Positions 37,427 to 46,571 of a DNA stretch of 64,000 nt are shown one piece after another. How positions within the stretch are numbered: position 1 is the first letter of the stretch; each line of letters opens with the position of its first letter. The notes under the pieces were generated by a model. It had not been told where the DNA came from, ran no database searches, and saw only the letters and a program-made list of their open reading frames with translations. Source of the DNA: an uncultured SAR86 cluster bacterium (GTDB lineage Bacteria > Pseudomonadota > Gammaproteobacteria > Magnimaribacterales > AG-339-G14); the NCBI GenBank assembly GCA_902561325.1, contig CACEOL010000002.1, positions 159,196 to 223,195 of the forward strand, read 5' to 3'. Position numbers and translations under genes: made by a program.

Positions 37427-39675
37427 TGTTAGAGAAAAATCTTGAAGAATGTCTTAACAATGCTTTTAAATTTGCACATGAAAATAATCATGAATTCGTA
37501 ACTACCGAACATTTGTTGCTTTGCATTTTGAACAATCAGGATGCATTGAATGTTCTTTTAGCTTGTGACATAAACATTGATATTCTTGAAGCAGAACTAA
37601 AAGAATTTATATCAAAAAATTGTCCTGAAAAAAAAGATGATGCTGTTGAAATTCAGCCAACCTTATCATTTCAAAGAGTTATTCAAAGAGCTGTCTTTCA
37701 TGTTCAATCTTCAGGAACCGGCGAAGTTACAGGAGCTAATATTTTAGTTGCTTTGTTCAGCGAAAAAGAAAGTCATAGCGTTTATCTTCTCAAGAAACAA
37801 GGCATGACAAGGCTAGATGCAGTTTCTTATATGAGTCATGGAGAAGGGGTGACAGAAGATGAGGCATTTGAAGATATTTCTCAAGACTCTTCAACATCTA
37901 ATGAATCCGGTTATCTGGGCAAGTATGCTCAAAATCTAAATCAAGAAGCTGAAGCTAATCGAATTGATCCATTAGTTGGAAGAGATAAAGAAATTGAAAG
38001 AATTTCCCAAATTCTTGCAAGGAGATCAAAGAATAATCCAATTTTAGTTGGTGAGTCTGGTGTTGGAAAAACTGCATTAATAGAAGGTCTGGCAAAAAAT
38101 ATCGTTGAAAAAACTGCCGCTCCATCTTTACAGGAAAGTATCATTTATTCATTGGATATGGGATCTTTACTAGCTGGAACTAAATATCGTGGAGATTTTG
38201 AAAAGAGGCTTAAGGGAATTTTAAAAGAACTTTCTTCTATTCCAAATGCAATACTATTTATAGATGAAATACATACCATTATTGGGGCAGGTGCTACTTC
38301 CGGAGGAGTCATGGATGCATCTAATCTGCTAAAACCTGTGTTAGGTAAAGAAGGAATAAAATTTATAGGCTCTACAACTTTTAAAGAATATAGGACCATA
38401 TTTGAACAAGATAGAGCTTTGTCTAGAAGATTTCAAAAAGTTGACCTTGTCGAACCATCTGTCCAAGAAACCATAAAAATACTTGAAGGTTTGAAAAGAA
38501 AATATGAACAGCACCATGATTTGAAATATTCAAAAGCAGCTTTAAAAGCAGCTGCTGAGCTTTCAGCAAAACATATTAACGATAAATTTTTACCAGATAA
38601 GGCAATAGATGTTATTGATGAAGCAGGGGCTAGGTTGAGGCTAAATCTAAACATCAAAAGAAAAACAGTTAATGAGCAAGACGTAGAAAGAGTAATATCT
38701 TTGATGGCTCAGATTCCAGAAAAAAGTGTATCTACAAAAGATAGAGTTTCTTTAGGAAAGTTGGAAGAAGATCTCAAAAGAGTTATTTTTGGCCAAGATG
38801 AAGCTATACATAAATTATCTAACTCAATAATGATGTCCCGAGCTGGCTTAGGTGAAGAGGAAAAACCAATAGGTTCTTTTCTATTTTCAGGTCCTACCGG
38901 AGTGGGAAAAACTGAAGTATCTCGCCAATTAGCTAAAATTCTGGGAGTTGAGTTAATTAGATTTGATATGTCCGAATACATGGAAAGACATACTGTTTCA
39001 AGATTAATTGGAGCCCCGCCTGGATATGTTGGATATGATCAAGGAGGTCTACTTACTGAGGCGGTTACAAAAAATCCTCACTCAGTCATACTTTTAGATG
39101 AAATTGAAAAAGCTCATCCTGAGGTATTCAATGTTCTCTTGCAAGTAATGGACCATGGTATGTTAACCGATAACAATGGAAGACAAGCTAGCTTTAGAAA
39201 TTGCGTCCTAATTATGACAACAAACTCAGGTGCATCGGAAATGGCAAGAGAATCAATGGGATTTCAAAAACAAGATAATACCTCTGACGGCTCTGAAGCT
39301 ATTAAAAAAGCTTTCAGCCCAGAATTCAGAAACAGATTGTCTTCTATCGTACAGTTTGGTGCATTAAAAACAGAAGTCATTCATACTGTGGTAGATAAAT
39401 TTTTAACAGAGCTCCAGGCTCAGCTAGATGAAAAAAGGGTAGTGCTTGAAGTTGATAATAAAGCCAGAACTTGGCTAGCAGATAACGGTTATGATGAAAA
39501 AATGGGTGCTCGTCCAATGCAAAGACTTATCCAAGATGAAATAAAACAAAAATTAGCCGAGTCAATTTTATTTGGTGAATTAGCCAAAGACGGTGGAATC
39601 GCAAAGGTTTCTGTTAAAAAAGAAAATTTAGATATCAAATTCCTTCCTCACGAAGAGAAAGAACTAACTTCTTAG
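37426..39675 (+). CDS. clpA: ClpA AAA+ unfoldase
   Basis: A 749-residue unfoldase that feeds ClpP. It has the N-terminal Clp-N repeat domain (residues 1-145), the first AAA+ domain with GESGVGKTALIEGLA and LFIDEIHTIIGAG, and the second with GPTGVGKTEVSR and ILLDEIEKAHPEVFNVLLQ; NLLKPVLGKEGIKFIGSTT is ClpA-type. It lacks the long coiled coil of ClpB. It is coupled to clpS and convergent with infA (stop codons 2 nt apart). The ClpP gene is not in the window. Confidence 0.96.
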   Translation: MLEKNLEECLNNAFKFAHENNHEFVTTEHLLLCILNNQDALNVLLACDINIDILEAELKEFISKNCPEKKDDAVEIQPTLSFQRVIQRAVFHVQSSGTGEVTGANILVALFSEKESHSVYLLKKQGMTRLDAVSYMSHGEGVTEDEAFEDISQDSSTSNESGYLGKYAQNLNQEAEANRIDPLVGRDKEIERISQILARRSKNNPILVGESGVGKTALIEGLAKNIVEKTAAPSLQESIIYSLDMGSLLAGTKYRGDFEKRLKGILKELSSIPNAILFIDEIHTIIGAGATSGGVMDASNLLKPVLGKEGIKFIGSTTFKEYRTIFEQDRALSRRFQKVDLVEPSVQETIKILEGLKRKYEQHHDLKYSKAALKAAAELSAKHINDKFLPDKAIDVIDEAGARLRLNLNIKRKTVNEQDVERVISLMAQIPEKSVSTKDRVSLGKLEEDLKRVIFGQDEAIHKLSNSIMMSRAGLGEEEKPIGSFLFSGPTGVGKTEVSRQLAKILGVELIRFDMSEYMERHTVSRLIGAPPGYVGYDQGGLLTEAVTKNPHSVILLDEIEKAHPEVFNVLLQVMDHGMLTDNNGRQASFRNCVLIMTTNSGASEMARESMGFQKQDNTSDGSEAIKKAFSPEFRNRLSSIVQFGALKTEVIHTVVDKFLTELQAQLDEKRVVLEVDNKARTWLADNGYDEKMGARPMQRLIQDEIKQKLAESILFGELAKDGGIAKVSVKKENLDIKFLPHEEKELTS

Positions 39676-39677
39676 AT

Positions 39678-39896
39678 TTATTTTTCTCTAAAAGTTATTC
39701 TGCCTTTGGATAAATCATAAGGAGTCATTTCAACTTTAACTTTATCTCCGGTGAGAATACGAATGTAATTTTTTCTCATTTTTCCTGAAATATGAGCAGT
39801 AATGACATGGTCATTTTCTAATTTTACTTTGAAGGTAGTATTTGGCATGGTATCGATAACCTCGCCTGACATCTCAATTAAATCTTCTTTTGCCAT
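39678..39896 (-). CDS. infA: Translation initiation factor IF-1
   Basis: A 72-residue S1/OB-fold protein ([30 protein letters not shown], then [32 protein letters not shown]), the exact family length. It assists 30S initiation-complex formation. The location next to clpA in convergent orientation is conserved in gammaproteobacteria. Confidence 0.97.
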   Translation of the reverse strand: MAKEDLIEMSGEVIDTMPNTTFKVKLENDHVITAHISGKMRKNYIRILTGDKVKVEMTPYDLSKGRITFREK

Positions 39897-39920
39897 AAAT
39901 ATTGTCCATAATTATGCCTT

Positions 39921-40028
39921 ATGGAGAAGAAAGATAAAAAATTTAATTTGAAAGGACTTTTATTGGTAATAGTAATTGTCAATATATTTTTAGCAATAAT
40001 TGCTGCAATAGTTGATTATTTTGTCTAA
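39921..40028 (+). CDS. Possible 35-residue single-helix membrane protein
   Basis: An ATG frame of 35 codons: a basic N terminus (MEKKDKKFNLKG) followed by about 20 hydrophobic residues (LLLVIVIVNIFLAIIAAIVDYF). It is divergent from infA, with 24 nt between the starts. The lysine-then-helix form suits a small membrane protein, but there is no strong ribosome site and no recognised family, so it may be chance. Confidence 0.35.
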   Translation: MEKKDKKFNLKGLLLVIVIVNIFLAIIAAIVDYFV

Positions 40029-40037
40029 AAAAAATAT

Positions 40038-40065
40038 TTGCAACATCAAGAAAAACTAGTATAAA
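40038..40065 (+). promoter_or_regulatory. Candidate promoter of the first lipoprotein/large-protein module
   Basis: TTGCAA (40038-40043) and TATAAA (40060-40065) are 16 bp apart, just upstream of a strong ribosome site (aaaggagg, 40074-40081). This is the best promoter-like sequence in the 39.9-40.1 kb gap and would drive the lipoprotein and the 984-residue protein. Confidence 0.5.
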
Positions 40066-40084
40066 TAAATAGTAAAGGAGGCCT

Positions 40085-40255
40085 ATGTTTATGGATAAAT
40101 TATTTGCAATTTTCACGCTATCAATTTTATTAATAAGTTGTGGTGGCAGTGGAGGATATGGTAGCTCTAGCACCAATTCCAACACTAACTCTTATGGAAG
40201 CACGCCAACAGGTAACTTTGCAGGTCAGGTAGATCCTGTACAAACAACAGACTAA
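40085..40255 (+). CDS. Small lipoprotein A (56 residues), partner of the 984-residue protein
   Basis: A 56-residue protein with a signal peptide ending in the lipobox LISC, lipidated Cys at residue 19, then a Gly/Ser/Asn/Thr-rich linker and a short C-terminal end NFAGQVDPVQTTD. Residues after the Cys are Gly-Gly, so sorting to the outer membrane is expected. The strong ribosome site at 40077-40081 is 3 nt before this ATG and 9 nt before an in-frame ATG at 40091, so either start is possible. It ends 19 nt before the large exported protein gene. A second small lipoprotein (43314-43448) holds the same place before the paralogue. Confidence 0.75.
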   Translation: MFMDKLFAIFTLSILLISCGGSGGYGSSSTNSNTNSYGSTPTGNFAGQVDPVQTTD

Positions 40256-40274
40256 CAAAACTAAGGAATTTAAA

Positions 40275-43229
40275 ATGAAATCGATAACGCTGTTTTTTAC
40301 AACTTTAACTTTTATATTGTTTGCTAATGTAACTTTTACGGATGACTACACTGATGATGCTGCAGAAGTAGATTATTACGTACCTGGCATACTTGCCAAT
40401 GATGCAATGAGTCAAGTTAATTTTCTATTATGTTTTATGGAGAGTATTAATTTTTCTACTTTTGTGAATAAAGGAGTCTATAAAGCCTTAACTGACGAAG
40501 CTAAGTGTGAGTCTGCAAGTGGAGCTGATGCAGCTTCAGAAGCAGCTTCTGCAACCGGCTCATCAGCTAGTGGTGGTGGAGCTGGAACAGGAAATACTGT
40601 TGACGCTACTGAATATACCCCTGGCATTTATACAGGGGAAACTTCTGGAAATGAAGTACAAGGAAAAGGTTGGGTGGATATTGAATTGGTAATGGGCCAA
40701 AACGATACCGTAGTTCCAACAACTGCTTATATATCCACAGCGGTATCTGCAGATAAGAGCAGTACCAATCGTTTTGGAACTTTTACCATGCGATATGATC
40801 TCAGAAACAAACAAATTCATAACCCACTTGGACTTTCAACAGCTGGTATATCTATAAATAAAGGTTATTTAAACGTAAACAACACTACTATCCAGTATCG
40901 AGAAACAGGTATGCAAGGTCCAGACAGAGTAATCATTGCTGACTTGGCTGATCCCAACAATATTCAAGGGTTTATGCAAACACTTCTTCGTATCGCTGGT
41001 GGCGGAGGAATGACAACTTATGCTGTCACACATCAAGTACAAGTGAATGAAGGTGCAGATAGATACTGCCAAAAATTTTTTAGTGCTAACGAATATACTC
41101 AAGGAGGAAATGGTCTCTGGACAGAAGGTGCAGCAATCTCTGAAGCTAATCTAGCAACGGCTATAACCAATGCTCAAAACGGAGGAGGTTTTGTTAATAC
41201 TGATGGAGGAACAGCAGCCACTATAACTGGAGAGCATTGCTGGGATACTAGAAGATCTTCAGCAAAAAGAGTGGTATATGAATATGGTACTTACAAAAAT
41301 TCAGACGGTTCAAGGGCTGACTTAACTACACCTTCCATGTCCTTGGAAGCAAATACTACAGATAATGGTTCACTTTCTGCTCCAATTTGGTCTCATGCCA
41401 GCTATTGGGGAGTGCATGTTAATCCTACTGATAGGGCAAATGTAGCTGACTCAACTGTATTTAAAAATAAAAGAAATTCCAGCGATAATAATTCATATAA
41501 TTTAAGAAAAAATTACTATGAAATTGTAAAAAGAACTCGTCAGTATCTTTCATTAGACCAACTTGGTGGAGTTTCTTTTCAGTTTTATGCAAATAATTTC
41601 AGAGACGGTGGTACTTTTCAAGCAAAGCTAGGAAATCTTAATTTTCCGAATGCCGGTAATTGTAATGCTGCACAGGGTCACTGTCCAGAATACTCTGGAA
41701 CAATTACTGTGAGTGGCTCTACTGTAACTTTTACTGTAACTCATGGTATGGATTGGGGAGCAAGAATAATGCCTTTTGAATTGGATAATTCTTTCTCATT
41801 TACAGCGGTAAATTGGACACAACAAATGACTGACTCAGGCTGGAATAGAAGGATGCATTTTTGGGATCCCGATTCACATCAAAGTTACACAGTGCCTTTC
41901 GCTGCTTTTGGTGATCCTGACTCAACTACGCCTTCTTCTCAAGTTAGAACAAGAACAGAAGAAAGAATAAATATCGATCAATTGGCAACAGAAATAACTA
42001 ATACTGGTGACAACGCAACAGGTTTACTTTGTATTCGAGAATGTCTTGATGCCTCTAATATGAATACTGCTATTGATGCAGCTTTTACTGCAGTTCAAAA
42101 TTCAAGTAATCCAGGTGCTTTAAACGTTACTCCTAACAAAAATGTAGGAGACTGGTGGACAGCTGCAGTTTATTACGACTCAAATGGTAATGGAGACCAA
42201 GATGGGGGAGAGCCAGATATTGCAGCTGGTAATTATAATAATATTGGCGGAATAAAAGTTGCTGATGCTCCTCAATATACAATTGTGAATGTTGCTGGAA
42301 CCAATAAACTCAGAGACGGTACAGCAGGTAATACATACGTTGAATATTCAAATGCAAATGCACCAAAAGTAGATGCTAGACAGCATGGCGATGCTCTACA
42401 AAATTATCGTTATTACATAAAACCTCATACTTATGGTAATAATTGGACAAATAACTTTGGTCATGCTTTTCATATGAGAGCTGTGATTAATTCAGATACT
42501 AATAAAGCGGCTCTTCATTGCGATGTTTCAGGTGGTAATGCAAGAGGTTACGATGTTAAGTTTAAAGCTAAAGCAAATGATGCAGCAGTTCATGCTACCG
42601 GAGCAACCTCTTATTATTGTGACTACAAAATGTGGGAAGGAGCAGTTGCAACGATGTATGATATCAGAGTTAGACAAATGCCTGACTATAGACTGTATAA
42701 CGATACTTCTAGTCAATACGTTAATGTCTCGCCACCGCAATCAGTTTTATTTACTGTCCCTGCAAATGGAATAACTTACAACTTTCCTAACACAGATCTT
42801 GCTGGAAAAAAATTCAAACTAAAATTTGAAGGTTACGGAGAGCTACATAATATTCCAGGACGAGTAGTAAATACCTGTACAGGCGCTATTTTAGGTAGAT
42901 ATGTTGATGGTGGATGGAACCAGTGTTACCGATACGTACATGAATTTGTAATACCTGATGCTACCGTTCTTACCAACCTAAGTGGGGGAGATGACTTAAA
43001 AATCAGAGCTCTAAGAGGGGATGAATATTTACTTAAATTAGGAGCCATTCCTGCTGGAGTAAATTACTCTAAGTTAGCGAGCGATCTACCACCTGCAAGT
43101 AATATTCAGAACTTATTTTCTGGAACAAATTCCATTGGTACTGTGCCTGCAACAACATTACCAAGTGCAAACAGTACAGATCCTTCAGTAATTCACGGAA
43201 AAACTGTTCATACACCTCCTTCAAATTAG
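40275..43229 (+). CDS. Large exported protein A, unknown family (984 residues)
   Basis: An N-terminal signal peptide (about residues 1-22) is followed by a Cys-containing domain (C53, C78, VNKGVYKALT at 64-73), an Ala/Ser/Gly-rich low-complexity hinge (about 78-105), and a long beta-rich body rich in Asn, Thr, Gly and Tyr. A calcium-loop-like run of acidic and Asn residues (D635, N637, N639, D641, D643, E646) lies just after a CIREC pair (C586, C590). The C terminus has no anchor. It is a divergent paralogue of the 1036-residue protein at 43457: motifs and order match over the whole length. I know no function; a cell-surface or periplasmic role is inferred. A strong terminator follows. Confidence 0.8.
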   Translation: MKSITLFFTTLTFILFANVTFTDDYTDDAAEVDYYVPGILANDAMSQVNFLLCFMESINFSTFVNKGVYKALTDEAKCESASGADAASEAASATGSSASGGGAGTGNTVDATEYTPGIYTGETSGNEVQGKGWVDIELVMGQNDTVVPTTAYISTAVSADKSSTNRFGTFTMRYDLRNKQIHNPLGLSTAGISINKGYLNVNNTTIQYRETGMQGPDRVIIADLADPNNIQGFMQTLLRIAGGGGMTTYAVTHQVQVNEGADRYCQKFFSANEYTQGGNGLWTEGAAISEANLATAITNAQNGGGFVNTDGGTAATITGEHCWDTRRSSAKRVVYEYGTYKNSDGSRADLTTPSMSLEANTTDNGSLSAPIWSHASYWGVHVNPTDRANVADSTVFKNKRNSSDNNSYNLRKNYYEIVKRTRQYLSLDQLGGVSFQFYANNFRDGGTFQAKLGNLNFPNAGNCNAAQGHCPEYSGTITVSGSTVTFTVTHGMDWGARIMPFELDNSFSFTAVNWTQQMTDSGWNRRMHFWDPDSHQSYTVPFAAFGDPDSTTPSSQVRTRTEERINIDQLATEITNTGDNATGLLCIRECLDASNMNTAIDAAFTAVQNSSNPGALNVTPNKNVGDWWTAAVYYDSNGNGDQDGGEPDIAAGNYNNIGGIKVADAPQYTIVNVAGTNKLRDGTAGNTYVEYSNANAPKVDARQHGDALQNYRYYIKPHTYGNNWTNNFGHAFHMRAVINSDTNKAALHCDVSGGNARGYDVKFKAKANDAAVHATGATSYYCDYKMWEGAVATMYDIRVRQMPDYRLYNDTSSQYVNVSPPQSVLFTVPANGITYNFPNTDLAGKKFKLKFEGYGELHNIPGRVVNTCTGAILGRYVDGGWNQCYRYVHEFVIPDATVLTNLSGGDDLKIRALRGDEYLLKLGAIPAGVNYSKLASDLPPASNIQNLFSGTNSIGTVPATTLPSANSTDPSVIHGKTVHTPPSN

Positions 43230-43250
43230 AAAGATTCTAATGAGAAAAAA

Positions 43251-43278
43251 ACTCCCTTGACATAAGGGAGTTTTTTTT
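43251..43278 (+). terminator. Rho-independent terminator after large exported protein A
   Basis: The stem ACTCCCTT (43251-43258) pairs with AAGGGAGT (43264-43271) around a GACAT loop and is followed by a run of eight T (43271-43278). It is the clearest terminator in the window and separates the two lipoprotein/large-protein modules into two transcripts. Confidence 0.9.
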
Positions 43279-43313
43279 AAAAAATAAAAAGAAATCTTTG
43301 GGTAGAATATCTT

Positions 43314-43448
43314 ATGAAAAACATCTTAATTCTTTACGTATTTACACTTCTTTTTATCTCTTGTGGCTCGGGCTCGAATAATTCAGCACCTCCTATTACC
43401 GGACTTGAGGGAGATATAGAAGCAATTGAACCATTGAATATTGATTAA
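43314..43448 (+). CDS. Small lipoprotein B (44 residues), partner of the 1036-residue protein
   Basis: A 44-residue protein, MKNILILYVFTLLFISCGSG, with lipobox FISC and lipidated Cys17, then a short acidic tail ending IEPLNID. It lies 8 nt before the second large exported protein and mirrors lipoprotein A in position, size and style (TG and G.I/V..P near the C terminus). No good ribosome site is visible, and TAGAAT at 43303-43308 lies just before the ATG, so the message may be nearly leaderless. No named family. Confidence 0.7.
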   Translation: MKNILILYVFTLLFISCGSGSNNSAPPITGLEGDIEAIEPLNID

Positions 43449-43456
43449 ATAAAAAA

Positions 43457-46400
43457 ATGAAAAAATTATTTCTTATATTATTGTTTCCGCTTAATTTAAT
43501 TGCCTCAGATTTCGCAAATGATGAAACTGACTTCTATGTTCAAGGCCAAGACTTAAATACAGCATTGTCTACCGTGAATCGTTTTATGTGTTTTGTTAGT
43601 AATGGTATATCTAGAGGGGCATTACTAAATAAAGGTCCATACAAAGTTCTTACAAGAAGTGATTTGTGTACTAAAAAATTTGGCGAAAGCTCAAGTGCTA
43701 CAGATTCATCAAGAACAACTAGTAGTGTTGAAACTCAAGAAGAATCTGAGACAAATTCTTTTACAGATGTAAATTATAACAATGCAATATTTGATGTAAC
43801 AAAAGCATCATTGACTGCTCCATTAAAAGCGAAAATTTGGTCTAATGTTAATTCTGGAAGTACTGATTATAGAAATAGGCCACCAACTTCTTTCTTTTAT
43901 GATTTCACAATCTCAAAACTTCCATGCACTGCTGCTAGATTAGCTGCTGGTATGGTTGAAGGAACCGACTGTACAAAATACGGAAATCTTACTTTAGACT
44001 TTACAATTACAAATCCAAAGGACTGGACCGGTATTGAACCTTTATGGGAATATTTGGGTTTAAGTGGAGCATCTGCTGTAAATAAAACTACTGGAATGGG
44101 TAGAGTCGAAATAAATGATTCCACCATTAACTATGTTGCTAATTCTGGTAGTGATTCATATAACTTAACTCTGACATCAACTGGCACAGTTTCTAAAGGT
44201 CTTTTTGAAATTTTTAGACCTACGATTTCTGGAAACGGATGGCCTTGGGGTCTTGGTTATAGATTTTACATAGACACCTCAAAAAGGGTTTATTGTCAAA
44301 AATACGAATATGCAAATATGTTGGAATACATTGCTCCTGCTTCTGGAGGAGATAAAGGAAGTGTATACCATTGGTTGGATGCAGGTAACAAAGCTGGACC
44401 CAGAAAACTTTCAGATGTATCTAGTTTAATAGCTGGTGTTAACGATTTTACTGCTTGGATAAAAACAAATTACATTGACCCTGGATATGGAATTGATGAA
44501 AAATGTTTTGATGTGAATCCTGCTACAGCTTTAAGAGTAGTAGATCACTATCGACTTTATGATTCTAGCGGAACAAAAGTTGATTTAACCAACAAAGCCT
44601 TTTCCATAACTGCAACAGCATCTGGAACAAATGATTTTCCAAATAATCAAATGTATGCTTATGCAGGTCCCAATGGGGTTTGGTTAGATCACAAATACAA
44701 AAACTATGTTACAAATAATACTATTTGGCGAAACAACAATCCTAATGCAACGGCTCTTGAAAAAGCTAAATCGTACACCGTAAATCAAAACTTTCTTACT
44801 GCTAAAAAAATTAATATTAGTTATAGAAGTTTAAGTGAATATAACAAACACAGAGTACTTATGTGGGTACAAGATCCTTATTGGAATACCGAATTTAAAA
44901 ATCTAGGATTCTGCGGCATAGACAATAAAGACAAAAATAATAATAACTGTACTTTTAAAAAAGAATATGTGGGTTATTACGATTCAACACTTAATGGTTT
45001 GGATGGAGACGCTAATACAGTAGGGGGTTTTGTATTTAATGTATCCGCAGTTTGTAATGCAGATAACTGTTCTTATACAGTTTTAACTGGATCTGATGTA
45101 ATTCAATTTGAGAATAGTCAATGGATTTCTAATATGGCTAAAACCTTTGGAGCTTATACGCATGTAAAAAGCATGGTTTTATTGAATATTGATACAAAAA
45201 AGATACTAAGAATAAAAAGAAATTCTCTAGCAAATCCTAGTTCTAATTTGAAGGCCAATGGAGTAAGAAATATCCTCATTCAAAGTGTACCGTTAACATC
45301 CATGCCTACAAATCTTTACTGTATAGCAAGATGTATGTCACCAAGTGCAGTAAATTCTTCTTATGAATCTATTTTTACTGCTGCTGCAGCAATAAAATCT
45401 GATGCGAATCAAAGTTGGGAAAAAACAAGCATTTCAGGAAACGCAAACAGAAGTCCTTTTTCTAGCCCTTATTATAATGTTGGACCATATATTAAATCTT
45501 CTGAAGTTAATGGATCTGGAGCTCTTGAATATGATTGGAATCATGATACTACTGTTGATTACACAAAAAATAATGCTGTAAATACTTATCAGGATGGAAT
45601 CAGAGATAGTGAAAAAATAACATATACCATTTCCAATAATACAGTCTTTGTTGGTGCAGATGAATTAACTTTTAATGCAACCAATAAAAATTCAATTGCC
45701 GCACAAGCTAACCTTAATACTTATTTGACTGGTGCTAGGTCTTCTCATTGGAAAGGTACCATTCCGGTAGGCTGGGGTCTCCAAGGTGGTTTGATGATGA
45801 CTCAACAAGAATTGGATAAAGCGGAATGCACTAAAACTTTTAACGATTTTGGCAATGCAAATAATGAATATGAATATAGACCAGGGTGGAATCAAGCTCA
45901 ATCACAAGAAAAAAGATACTGTTTTTCAAAAATATTTGATGGTTCTGTTGAGGAATATTACTCATTAAAGCTAAGAGTTGCCCCAACTTATAATTTAATG
46001 GAAGGAAATTCTGTTGTAAGTTTTGATCCACCTAAAGTATTAATTTTAACGATTCCGGCAACTTCAAATTATCCGACATCTGAACATGGTAAGAAATATA
46101 GATTATATTTTGAGGGAGATGGAAATAGAATAAGAGGTATTCCTCATGATAGATATGACATTGGTACAGGTACTAAGGTCACCGCTGGAGGAGCCTGGAC
46201 AGCAACTCATAGGAATGTAGATAGATTTCAAATTTATCCAGGTCAAGAAGTTACAGAGGTAGGAACTGGTAATATTTATAAAATAAGGCCTCTTAAAGGG
46301 CAAGTATATTTATTACCAATGGACAAAGCCGTAGCTTTAGAGTTAATTGGTGGTGGCATTTCTGATATTCCTTATGATAATTCAGCTACTATTCAAAGCG

Positions 46401-46567
46401 ATTCAATTTTAAGAGATGTAAGTCCTTATAATGGTTCTAGTTCTAACTCTATTGGTGCTGAACCTACAAATGTCTTAAATAATGGTAATCCATGTGTAGT
46501 GGATGGAATAAAAGATAAATCAGATACTTCAGCTAATGGATGTCCATTTCATTCTTGGGCTAATTAA
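43457..46567 (+). CDS. Large exported protein B, paralogue of protein A (1036 residues)
   Basis: A signal peptide (about residues 1-17) is followed by the same N-terminal pattern as protein A: FMCF with C45, LNKGPYKVLT at 57-66, C71, then a Ser/Thr-rich hinge. The body repeats the order of motifs: YCQK, a CF/CW-D motif followed by the RVV.HY.LY..SGTKVDLT region, a CIARC pair (C622, C626), the PPKVLILTIPAT and KYRLYFEGDG stretch, and the shared SNSIG.EPT end. It carries about 50 additional residues, including a Cys-containing C-terminal tail. No membrane anchor. Unknown family; a surface or periplasmic role is inferred. It is convergent with a dehalogenase gene 4 nt away. Confidence 0.8.
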   Translation: MKKLFLILLFPLNLIASDFANDETDFYVQGQDLNTALSTVNRFMCFVSNGISRGALLNKGPYKVLTRSDLCTKKFGESSSATDSSRTTSSVETQEESETNSFTDVNYNNAIFDVTKASLTAPLKAKIWSNVNSGSTDYRNRPPTSFFYDFTISKLPCTAARLAAGMVEGTDCTKYGNLTLDFTITNPKDWTGIEPLWEYLGLSGASAVNKTTGMGRVEINDSTINYVANSGSDSYNLTLTSTGTVSKGLFEIFRPTISGNGWPWGLGYRFYIDTSKRVYCQKYEYANMLEYIAPASGGDKGSVYHWLDAGNKAGPRKLSDVSSLIAGVNDFTAWIKTNYIDPGYGIDEKCFDVNPATALRVVDHYRLYDSSGTKVDLTNKAFSITATASGTNDFPNNQMYAYAGPNGVWLDHKYKNYVTNNTIWRNNNPNATALEKAKSYTVNQNFLTAKKINISYRSLSEYNKHRVLMWVQDPYWNTEFKNLGFCGIDNKDKNNNNCTFKKEYVGYYDSTLNGLDGDANTVGGFVFNVSAVCNADNCSYTVLTGSDVIQFENSQWISNMAKTFGAYTHVKSMVLLNIDTKKILRIKRNSLANPSSNLKANGVRNILIQSVPLTSMPTNLYCIARCMSPSAVNSSYESIFTAAAAIKSDANQSWEKTSISGNANRSPFSSPYYNVGPYIKSSEVNGSGALEYDWNHDTTVDYTKNNAVNTYQDGIRDSEKITYTISNNTVFVGADELTFNATNKNSIAAQANLNTYLTGARSSHWKGTIPVGWGLQGGLMMTQQELDKAECTKTFNDFGNANNEYEYRPGWNQAQSQEKRYCFSKIFDGSVEEYYSLKLRVAPTYNLMEGNSVVSFDPPKVLILTIPATSNYPTSEHGKKYRLYFEGDGNRIRGIPHDRYDIGTGTKVTAGGAWTATHRNVDRFQIYPGQEVTEVGTGNIYKIRPLKGQVYLLPMDKAVALELIGGGISDIPYDNSATIQSDSILRDVSPYNGSSSNSIGAEPTNVLNNGNPCVVDGIKDKSDTSANGCPFHSWAN

Positions 46568-46571
46568 TTTT

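Noticed and set aside
39979..40185. 68-codon open frame on the minus strand
   Set aside because: It runs across the small lipoprotein gene on the other strand; the lipoprotein has a signal peptide, lipobox and strong ribosome site, whereas this has no ribosome site or family.
42523..42774. 83-codon frame in the large exported protein A gene
   Set aside because: An alternative-frame shadow with Met/Leu-rich, gene-unlike composition.
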